Shown here piece after piece: positions 8,639 through 16,820 of a stretch of 16,820 nucleotides of DNA. The number at the start of each line of letters is the position of its first letter. Position 1 is the stretch's first letter. Position numbers and translations under genes: made by a program. The DNA is from Actinomycetes bacterium. GTDB lineage: Bacteria; Actinomycetota; Actinomycetes; Mycobacteriales; Micromonosporaceae. The DNA is taken from assembly GCA_023437285.1 (NCBI GenBank), contig JAEZGP010000598.1, positions 1-16,820 of the forward strand, in the 5' to 3' direction. Below the pieces are notes generated by a model. The model did no database searches. It saw only the letters and a list, made by a program, of their open reading frames with translations, and was not told where the DNA came from.

Positions 8639-9655
8639 TCACCTCGCGGGGGCTTTCTGGCCTATGGGTCCTTGGTCCTGCACGGGCGCGGCCCGCTCCG
8701 GTGCCGGCCGGGTCGCCAGCACCGAACGCAGCGCCTGCGCCAGCGCGTCCGGGCTGTGCCGGGGGCTGCCGTCCGCGACGGCCACCGCGGCGGAAACGAC
8801 CCGGGCACCCAGCGATTCTGCCGCGGCGCGCAGCCCGGCGGGATCGCCGATCGCGTTAACGTCGGCAAGAACTACATCTGCTCGCAGGCCAGGCAGGTAA
8901 CGGCCGAGCGCCCGAAGATGATCCGGCAGCGACAGCCCGGACGTCTCATCCTCGGCCGTGAGATTGAGGGTCACCAACCGGTACGCGGGACTCGCCATGA
9001 TCGCCTCGGCCAGTTCCGGGACGAGCAGATGCGGAATCACGCTCGTGTACCACGACCCCGGGCCGAACAGCAGCCAGTCGGCGGCGCGTACCGCCTCGAC
9101 GGCCTCGGCGCACGCCTGCGGCCGCGACGGCGCCAGTCGCACGCTGAGCACCTCGCCGGGCGTCACGGCCACGGCGTGCTGACCCCGTACGGCCAGCACG
9201 TCGCCCGGGCGGCCCGGGTCGGCGCCGCGTACGGTCGCCTCGATGTCGACGGGGGTACGCGACATCGGCAGTACCCGCCCGCCGGCCCGCAGAAGCGTGG
9301 CCGCCAGTTCCAGGGCCGCCACCGGATCGCCGGACTGCTCCATCAGCGCGCACAGCAGCAGGTTGCCCATCGCGTGCCCGGCCAGCGGGGCGGCGCCGCC
9401 GAAGCGGTACTGGAGCATGCCGGCCGCGGCCACGCCGACCTCGTCATCAGGGTCGACCAGCGCGGCGAGGGCCTGGCGCAGGTCGCCCGGGGGCAGGCCG
9501 CCGCGCTCGGCGCGCAGCCGGCCGCTGGAACCGCCGTTGTCGCCCACGGTGACGACGGCGGTGATGTCCAGGCCCAGCGGGTCGCGCAGCAGCCGCAGGC
9601 CCCGCAGGATCGTGGCGAGCCCGTGCCCGCCACCGAAGGCGACGACGTTGGTCAT
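8639..9655 (-). CDS. yvcK: YvcK/CofD-family gluconeogenesis factor
   Basis: YvcK-family proteins bind UDP-sugars (UDP-GlcNAc in studied homologues). They affect cell-wall homeostasis, carbon use and morphology; the mycobacterial homologue is CuvA. The 338-residue product has GGGHG (8-12), [13 protein letters not shown] (36-48) and FGPGSWYTS (187-195), all typical of the fold shared with CofD. The start is ATG 9655, overlapping the rapZ stop as ATGA (9652-9655). The last about 20 residues ([22 protein letters not shown]) look disordered. The stop lies within the whiA ribosome site. The alternative CofD (F420 biosynthesis) is unlikely given the neighbours rapZ and whiA. Confidence 0.95.
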   Translation of the reverse strand: MTNVVAFGGGHGLATILRGLRLLRDPLGLDITAVVTVGDNGGSSGRLRAERGGLPPGDLRQALAALVDPDDEVGVAAAGMLQYRFGGAAPLAGHAMGNLLLCALMEQSGDPVAALELAATLLRAGGRVLPMSRTPVDIEATVRGADPGRPGDVLAVRGQHAVAVTPGEVLSVRLAPSRPQACAEAVEAVRAADWLLFGPGSWYTSVIPHLLVPELAEAIMASPAYRLVTLNLTAEDETSGLSLPDHLRALGRYLPGLRADVVLADVNAIGDPAGLRAAAESLGARVVSAAVAVADGSPRHSPDALAQALRSVLATRPAPERAAPVQDQGPIGQKAPAR

Positions 9656-10557
9656 TCGCGCCCCAGGTCGCGGTGCTGGGCGTGGGCGGACAGCCGGGTC
9701 TCGCGCAGCCGGCGCGACAGCTCCTCGGCGATGGCGACGCTGCGGTGCTTGCCGCCGGTGCAGCCGATGGCCACGGTGACGTAGCGCTTGCCCTCGCGCT
9801 CGAAGCCCGGCGCGGTGGCATTGATGATCTTGGCGAAGGTCTCCACGAACGTGGCGGCGCCCCGCTGGCCCAGCACGTAGCGGCTCACCTCGGTCTCCCG
9901 GCCGGTGAGCTCGCGCAGTTCGGGCACCCAGTACGGGTTGGGCAGGAACCGCGCGTCGACGACGAAGTCCGCGTCCGGCGGCAGGCCGTACTTGAAGCCG
10001 AACGACAGCACGGTGACCCGCAACTGGCGCTCGTCCTCGCTGGCGAACAGCTCCTCGGTGCGGGCCCGCAGCTGGTTGACGTTCAGGTGGGTCGTGTCGA
10101 TGATCACATCGGCCGACTCCCGGGCGTCGGCGAGCAACGCGCGCTCGGCGGCGATGCCGTCGGAGAGCCGGCCGTCGCCCTGCAGCGGGTGCGAGCGGCG
10201 CACGCTCTCGAAGCGGCGGATGAGCACCTCGTCGTCGGCGTCGACGAACAGCACGTGCGGGGCGAAGCCGCGCTCGCGCAGCGCGGTGATCGCGCCGGTG
10301 ATGTCGGTGGAGAACGCGCGGGAGCGCACGTCGAGGACCATGGCCGTCCTGCGGGTCGCCCCGCCGGCCCGCTGCGCCAGCGTGGCCATGTCCAGCATCA
10401 GGTCGGGCGGCAGGTTGTCGACCACGTAGTAACCGACGTTCTCCATCGCCCGCGCCACGGTGCTGCGCCCGCCGCCGGACATGCCGGTGATGATCACCAG
10501 CTTCGTCCCGCCGGCCGGGTCGTTCGCCGTCCCGGCGCCCGCCGACTCCTCCGCCAC
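9652..10557 (-). CDS. rapZ: RNase adapter/nucleotide-binding protein RapZ (YvcJ family)
   Basis: RapZ homologues bind nucleotides. In E. coli RapZ steers RNase E to the small RNA GlmZ; the actinobacterial role is not established. The 301-residue product has a P-loop GMSGGGRST (25-33) in which the usual Lys is Arg, a substitution I recall as common in actinobacterial members. LFVDADDEVLIRRFE (103-117) and the C-terminal GCTGGKHRSV (265-274) are also family marks. I start it at GTG 10557: GGGGG (10562-10566) is 4 nt upstream, and the longer frame to 10743 would overlap uvrC. It is followed by yvcK with an ATGA overlap and preceded by uvrC with a 67-bp gap. Confidence 0.94.
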   Translation of the reverse strand: MAEESAGAGTANDPAGGTKLVIITGMSGGGRSTVARAMENVGYYVVDNLPPDLMLDMATLAQRAGGATRRTAMVLDVRSRAFSTDITGAITALRERGFAPHVLFVDADDEVLIRRFESVRRSHPLQGDGRLSDGIAAERALLADARESADVIIDTTHLNVNQLRARTEELFASEDERQLRVTVLSFGFKYGLPPDADFVVDARFLPNPYWVPELRELTGRETEVSRYVLGQRGAATFVETFAKIINATAPGFEREGKRYVTVAIGCTGGKHRSVAIAEELSRRLRETRLSAHAQHRDLGRE

Positions 10558-10624
10558 GCAACCCCCTGCTCGATGCCACCCGCGAATGACCCGCGGCCGG
10601 CGTGCCCGACCGCGATGGCCAAAT

Positions 10625-12646
10625 CTACGTGCCGGGCGCTTGCTGGTCGCGGGCGGTGTCGTTTTTGTCCGGTACCCCCGCCGACGGATGCCCGACCGTA
10701 ACCTCTCCGGCCATGTCACGGGCCGGCGGCTCGTCACCCGCAAGGAGGGCGAGGACCGCCTCCGCCGTGCGCGGGCCGATCCCCGGCACCTCCGTGATCT
10801 CCTCGACCGTAGCGGCCGCCAGGCGCTTGAGCGAGCCGAAGTGACGCAGCAGCGCCTTGCGGCGGATCTCCCCCAGCCCGGGCACCCCGTCCAGCGCGGA
10901 GGCCGTCATCCGCTTGGACCGGCGCTCCCGGTGGAACGTGATGGCGAACCGGTGCGCCTCGTCACGCACGCGCTGCAGCAGGTACAGCGCCTCGGACGCG
11001 CGCGGCAGGATGACGGGGAAGTCGTTGTCGGGCAGCCAGACCTCCTCCATGCGCTTGGCCAGCCCGCACAGCGCCACGTCGGCGATGCCGAGCTCGGCGA
11101 GCGCGCGCGCGGCGGCCTGCACCTGCGGCTGACCGCCGTCGACCACCACGAGCTGCGGCGGATAGGCGAACTTGGCCGGGCGACCCGTTTTCGGGTCGAT
11201 GCCGGGCCGATCCACATCCGCCTCCCCGGCGGCCTGCAGGTAGCGGGCGAAGCGGCGGCGCAGCACCTCGCCCATCGCGGCGGTGTCGTCCGTCGCCCCG
11301 CGCACCGCGAAGCGCCGGTATTCACTCTTTCGGGCGAGTCCGTCCTCGAAGACCACCATGCTGGCCACCACGTCCGTGCCCTGGATCTGGGACACGTCGT
11401 AGCACTCGATGCGCAGCGGCGCGGCCGGCAGCTCCAGCGCCTCGGCCAGCTCCTCCAGCGCCTGGCTGCGCGCCGTCAGGTCGCCCGCGCGGCGCAGCTT
11501 GTGCTGCATCAGCGCCTCGGCCGCGTTGCGCGCCACCGTCTCCATCAGGGCCTTCTTGTCGCCGCGCTGCGGCACCCGCAGGTGCACCCGGCTGCCGCGC
11601 TTGGTCGACAGCCACTCGGCCAGCGCCTCGGCGTCGGTCGGCAGCTCCGGGACGAGCACCTCGCGGGGGATGTCGACGTCGTCGGCGCCGTAGATCTGCG
11701 AGCAGAACTGGTGCACCAGGTCGCCCGCGGTCAGCTCCTCGGTCTTTTCCACCACCCAGCCGCGCTGGCCGCGCACCCGACCCGTACGCACGTGGAAGAC
11801 CTGGACCGCGGCCTGTAGCTCATCGTCGGCGAACGCCATCACGTCGGCGTCGGTGCCGTCGCCGAAGACCACCGACTGCTTCTCCATGGCCCGGCGCAGG
11901 GCGGCCAGGTCGTCGCGCAGCCGGGCCGCCCGCTCGAACTCCAGCTCCTGCGACGCGGCGAGCATCTCGCGCTCCAGGTGGCGCTCCATGCGGTCGGTAC
12001 GCCCGGCCATGAAGTCGCAGAAGTCCTCCACGATCGAGCGGTGCTCCTCGGCGCTGACCCGCCCGACGCACGGGGCCGAGCATTTGCCGATGTCGCCGAG
12101 CAGGCAGGGCCGGCCGATCTGGCTGTGCCGCTTGAACACCCCCGCCGAACAGGTGCGCGCCGGGAACACCCGCAGCAGCAGGTCGAGGGTCTCGCGGATG
12201 GCCCACGCGTGCGAGTACGGCCCGAAGTAGCGCACGCCCTTGCGCTTGGCGCCGCGCATCACGAGCAGGCGGGGATAGTCCTCGTCCAGGGTGACGGCCA
12301 GGTACGGGTAGGACTTGTCGTCGCGGTAGCGGACGTTGAACCGCGGGTCGTACTCCTTGATCCAGGCGTACTCCAGCTGGAGGGCCTCGACCTCGGTGCC
12401 GACGGTGACCCAGTCGACCGACGCGGCCGTGGTGACCATCTGCTGGGTGCGTGGGTGCAGCGTCCACGGGTCGGCGAAGTAGGAGTTCAGCCGCTGGCGC
12501 AGGCTGCGTGCCTTGCCCACGTAGATGACGCGGCCGACCGCCTCGCCCGGGCCGGGTGCGGCGCGGAACCGGTAGACCCCCGGCGACTCGGGAATGGTCC
12601 CCGGCGCGGGACGGTAGGAGGCGGAAGGGCCGCGCGCGATGGGCAC
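10625..12646 (-). CDS. uvrC: Excinuclease ABC subunit C
   Basis: UvrC makes the two incisions in nucleotide-excision repair after UvrA2B hands over the lesion. The 673-residue protein has an N-terminal GIY-YIG nuclease domain (about 20-100; [18 protein letters not shown]) with a small insertion near 29-38. A four-Cys set (166, 181, 189, 193) matches the spacing reported to hold a [4Fe-4S] cluster in the E. coli enzyme. A UVR coiled coil (about 225-258) follows. The RNase H-like nuclease shows Asp417, Asp503 and His565, and helix-hairpin-helix repeats lie at about 587-636. A polar tail of about 35 residues ends it. The GTG start at 12646 has only a weak ribosome site (AGG). Confidence 0.97.
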   Translation of the reverse strand: MPIARGPSASYRPAPGTIPESPGVYRFRAAPGPGEAVGRVIYVGKARSLRQRLNSYFADPWTLHPRTQQMVTTAASVDWVTVGTEVEALQLEYAWIKEYDPRFNVRYRDDKSYPYLAVTLDEDYPRLLVMRGAKRKGVRYFGPYSHAWAIRETLDLLLRVFPARTCSAGVFKRHSQIGRPCLLGDIGKCSAPCVGRVSAEEHRSIVEDFCDFMAGRTDRMERHLEREMLAASQELEFERAARLRDDLAALRRAMEKQSVVFGDGTDADVMAFADDELQAAVQVFHVRTGRVRGQRGWVVEKTEELTAGDLVHQFCSQIYGADDVDIPREVLVPELPTDAEALAEWLSTKRGSRVHLRVPQRGDKKALMETVARNAAEALMQHKLRRAGDLTARSQALEELAEALELPAAPLRIECYDVSQIQGTDVVASMVVFEDGLARKSEYRRFAVRGATDDTAAMGEVLRRRFARYLQAAGEADVDRPGIDPKTGRPAKFAYPPQLVVVDGGQPQVQAAARALAELGIADVALCGLAKRMEEVWLPDNDFPVILPRASEALYLLQRVRDEAHRFAITFHRERRSKRMTASALDGVPGLGEIRRKALLRHFGSLKRLAAATVEEITEVPGIGPRTAEAVLALLAGDEPPARDMAGEVTVGHPSAGVPDKNDTARDQQAPGT

Positions 12647-12659
12647 GCCTGCAAGGCTA

Positions 12660-12688
12660 GCCCGCCGGTCCGTCAGGAACCGGCGGGC
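12660..12688 (-). terminator. Hairpin between the Rieske gene and uvrC
   Basis: A perfect 10-bp stem, GCCCGCCGGT (12660-12669) with ACCGGCGGGC (12679-12688), encloses a 9-nt loop. It starts 15 nt after the Rieske stop and ends 13 nt before the uvrC GTG. It fits a terminator of the Rieske transcript. Its closeness to the uvrC start also allows a role in uvrC translation. No T-tract follows. Confidence 0.65.
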
Positions 12689-12703
12689 CAGTGGTCACGC
12701 CGG

Positions 12704-13192
12704 TCAGGTCGTGGCGACCACGTTGCCGTTTTCGACCTTGACGGGGATGTCCCGCAGGCCGCTCGTGGCCGGGCCGCTCAGCCGCGCCCCGTCCTCGATC
12801 GCGAACATCGAGTTGTGGTTCGGGCACTCCGACTTGCCATCGGTCGGCGCCTTCACCAGGGTGCCCATGTGCGGGCAGTGCGCGTCGTTCGCCTTGACCG
12901 TGCCGTCGGCGAGCTTGACCACCAGGACGGTGCCCACGACCACGCCGCCGCCGGACGGGATGTCGGCCTCCTTGGCCAGCACCGTGCCCGACGAACCGCC
13001 GCCGGGGGCGGCCGAGCTCGGCGCATCGGCCGCACCGCTCGGGGCGCCCCCGCCGCCGCCCGTGTTCGCCGGCGGCGTCTCCGTGTCGCTGCCACAGGCG
13101 CCGAGCAACAGCGCGAGGCAGGCCGCCCCGCCGCCGGCGAGCACCGCACGCCGGCTCGCGCCGGCCGCGCCGAGCTGATTCTGGTCGTTCAT
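12704..13192 (-). CDS. Rieske (2Fe-2S) Tat-exported lipoprotein
   Basis: The 162-residue product begins with a twin-arginine signal (SRRAVL, Arg14-Arg15), a hydrophobic stretch and a lipobox LGAC with Cys33. It should therefore be exported folded by Tat and lipid-anchored outside the membrane. Residues 34-70 form a Gly/Ala/Pro/Ser linker. The Rieske fold follows with cluster ligands C106-x-H108 (CPHMG) and C123-x2-H126 (CPNH). The extra disulfide cysteines of cytochrome bc1-type Rieske proteins are absent. I chose the ATG at 13192, with GGAGG 4 nt upstream; a longer frame to 13255 would spoil the signal peptide. The redox partner and function are unknown. It sits between uvrA and uvrC with its own hairpin. 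Confidence 0.9.
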   Translation of the reverse strand: MNDQNQLGAAGASRRAVLAGGGAACLALLLGACGSDTETPPANTGGGGGAPSGAADAPSSAAPGGGSSGTVLAKEADIPSGGGVVVGTVLVVKLADGTVKANDAHCPHMGTLVKAPTDGKSECPNHNSMFAIEDGARLSGPATSGLRDIPVKVENGNVVATT

Positions 13193-13196
13193 CGAT

Positions 13197-13201
13197 CCTC
13201 C
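13197..13201 (-). promoter_or_regulatory. Ribosome binding site of the Rieske gene, deciding its start
   Basis: On the minus strand this is GGAGG, 4 nt before ATG 13192-13190. It favours the 162-residue product, whose N-terminus is a clean Tat signal, over the 183-residue frame. Confidence 0.8.
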
Positions 13202-13307
13202 CGCGTGTTTATGGCTACGAACGGGAGGCACGGGCGTCACCCGTGTCCGGTTCACCGTCCCGTCGAATGTCTGCGAACCTTAGCGCGCGCGAAACACGAC
13301 CAGCTCA

Positions 13308-13326
13308 GTGAACGGTTCTCATTCAC
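13308..13326 (-). promoter_or_regulatory. Imperfect palindrome in the uvrA-Rieske intergenic region
   Basis: On the minus strand GTGAATGAGAACCGTTCAC has 5-bp outer arms (GTGAA/TTCAC). It also contains an offset inner palindrome GAAC-C-GTTC. It begins 9 nt after the uvrA stop and lies about 116 nt before the Rieske ATG. It could be a regulator site for the Rieske gene. It does not fit the actinobacterial LexA box (GAAC-N4-GTTC) and only loosely resembles Zur-type boxes. Confidence 0.35.
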
Positions 13327-13335
13327 GCAGGTGGA

Positions 13336-16317
<2,982 letters not shown>

Positions 16318-16324
16318 GTCGAGA

Positions 16325-16329
16325 CCCTC
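16325..16329 (-). promoter_or_regulatory. Ribosome binding site of uvrA
   Basis: GAGGG on the minus strand, 7 nt before GTG 16317-16315. It marks the start that gives the family-typical N-terminus [14 protein letters not shown]. Confidence 0.75.
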
Positions 16330-16405
16330 ACTGGTCGTTACGAGAATTCGCCGGCGGCAGGTCCGGCGGGCCCACCCGCTCCAAGGCCCTAACGCCGCCG
16401 CGGGC

Positions 16406-16433
16406 AACTGTAGTCCGGCCGTGTGACATTCCC
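16406..16433 (-). promoter_or_regulatory. SigR/SigH-type promoter of uvrA
   Basis: On the minus strand GGGAAT (16433-16428) is followed after 19 nt by GTT (16408-16406) and then G. This matches the GGAAT-N18/19-GTT consensus of actinobacterial SigR/SigH thiol-oxidative-stress sigma factors. It lies about 90 nt before the uvrA GTG in the 143-bp uvrA upstream region. uvrA has been listed among SigR targets in Streptomyces coelicolor, to my knowledge. An overlapping TACAGT (minus strand) could be a housekeeping -10. Confidence 0.55.
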
Positions 16434-16460
16434 GCTCGGCAGCCGCCGGAGCGGCCTGGA

Positions 16461-16820
16461 TCACCCGTTCGGGCGCACCACGATCCGGTCGATCACGGGC
16501 GCCGGGCCCCACGGATTGCCGAACCGCAGCGTGTTGGACCCCTGGCGCAGCCGTACCCACACGATCCTCGACCGTACCTCCCTGGCCGGCGGGAACACCC
16601 CCAGGTGCACCGGCGCGCTTCCGTCCACGCGTACCGTCGCGCCCACCCGGTGGCCGGCCAGGCCGTCCGGCGTCAGGTAGTACACCGTCACCGCGTACTG
16701 CCCCGGCCGGGGCGCGCGGATGGCGGCGAACCGCAGCCACCCCTCCGGCTGACCGCGCGCCGCCCGGCCCAGCCCCGCCACCGCGCCGCCGTTGAAGATC
16801 CCCGCCCGGCGCATCCGGTG
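16461..16820 (-). CDS. C-terminal carbohydrate-binding-module-like domain (partial)
   Basis: The frame is open to the right edge and ends at TGA 16463-16461, giving about 119 residues of the C-terminus. An ATG at 16814 exists, but codons before it stay open, so the true start is probably outside the window. The sequence pattern suggests a CBM6/CBM35-like beta-sandwich (galactose-binding-like fold). Marks are [55 protein letters not shown] and the closing [10 protein letters not shown]. Such modules end secreted glycosidases and some cell-surface or kinase proteins; the catalytic part, if any, is not visible. uvrA starts 143 bp downstream with its own promoter. Confidence 0.7.
   Translation of the reverse strand, partial: HRMRRAGIFNGGAVAGLGRAARGQPEGWLRFAAIRAPRPGQYAVTVYYLTPDGLAGHRVGATVRVDGSAPVHLGVFPPAREVRSRIVWVRLRQGSNTLRFGNPWGPAPVIDRIVVRPNG

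Noticed and set aside
8480..9784. A 434-codon plus-strand frame opposite whiA and yvcK
   Set aside because: Shadow frame caused by high third-position GC; composition is unlike a real protein.
9916..10560. RapZ P-loop Lys-to-Arg change (GMSGGGRST) as a sign of lost nucleotide binding
   Set aside because: The same Arg occurs, as I recall, in other actinobacterial RapZ proteins, and the rest of the protein is intact, so it is probably lineage-typical.
10558..10743. N-terminal extension of RapZ
   Set aside because: It would overlap the end of uvrC, is Arg-rich and has no family similarity; GTG 10557 has a GGGGG site.
13229..13245. CACGGG-N5-CCCGTG inverted repeat in the Rieske leader, considered as a terminator of uvrA
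   Set aside because: Only six pairs, about 90 nt from the uvrA stop and close to the Rieske start; too weak to call.
13308..13326. LexA (SOS) box near uvrA and the Rieske gene
   Set aside because: The half-sites GAAC and GTTC are one base apart, not four as in the actinobacterial SOS box.

Overview
The window is high-GC actinobacterial chromosome carrying a conserved core-metabolism and DNA-repair neighbourhood. Gene content and order (zwf-opcA-pgl, then rbpA, secG, tpiA, pgk, gap, whiA, yvcK, rapZ, uvrC, uvrA), the OpcA, WhiA and zinc-type RbpA proteins, frequent GTG starts and strong GC bias point to Actinomycetota, most likely the Micromonosporaceae (Actinoplanes/Micromonospora relatives). 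The family assignment is inference from sequence style, not a database match.

Layout. Positions 1-76 hold the last codons of a plus-strand gene (possibly glucose-6-phosphate isomerase), followed by a perfect GC-rich hairpin. Positions 153-3498 are a compact plus-strand operon for the oxidative pentose-phosphate branch: zwf, opcA, pgl. All remaining genes lie on the minus strand. Read in their own direction from the right edge they are: the C-terminus of a carbohydrate-binding-module protein, uvrA, a Rieske Tat-lipoprotein, uvrC, rapZ, yvcK, whiA, gap, pgk, tpiA, secG and rbpA. rbpA converges on pgl with only 41 bp between the stop codons.

How the genes fit together. zwf-opcA-pgl turns glucose-6-phosphate into 6-phosphogluconate with NADPH production. 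gap-pgk-tpiA is a translationally coupled glycolytic operon (GTGA and TGATG stop/start overlaps) closed by a strong hairpin that abuts the tpiA stop. rapZ-yvcK-whiA is the well-known conserved trio, coupled by an ATGA overlap and by a whiA Shine-Dalgarno that contains the yvcK stop. uvrC and uvrA are nucleotide-excision-repair genes separated by a Rieske lipoprotein gene. uvrA is preceded by a good match to a SigR/SigH-type (thiol-oxidative stress) promoter.

No mobile element, CRISPR array, RNA gene or clearly novel multi-gene system is visible; this is mostly ordinary core genome. The least explained DNA is the 194-bp secG-rbpA intergenic region. It packs a terminator, two further inverted repeats and a 17-bp tandem duplication into the rbpA leader. 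Other points worth checking are the Lys/Ala-rich C-terminal tail of UvrA, the SigR-like uvrA promoter, and the small Rieske lipoprotein that lacks the usual disulfide cysteines. No stretch longer than 300 bp is gene-free.
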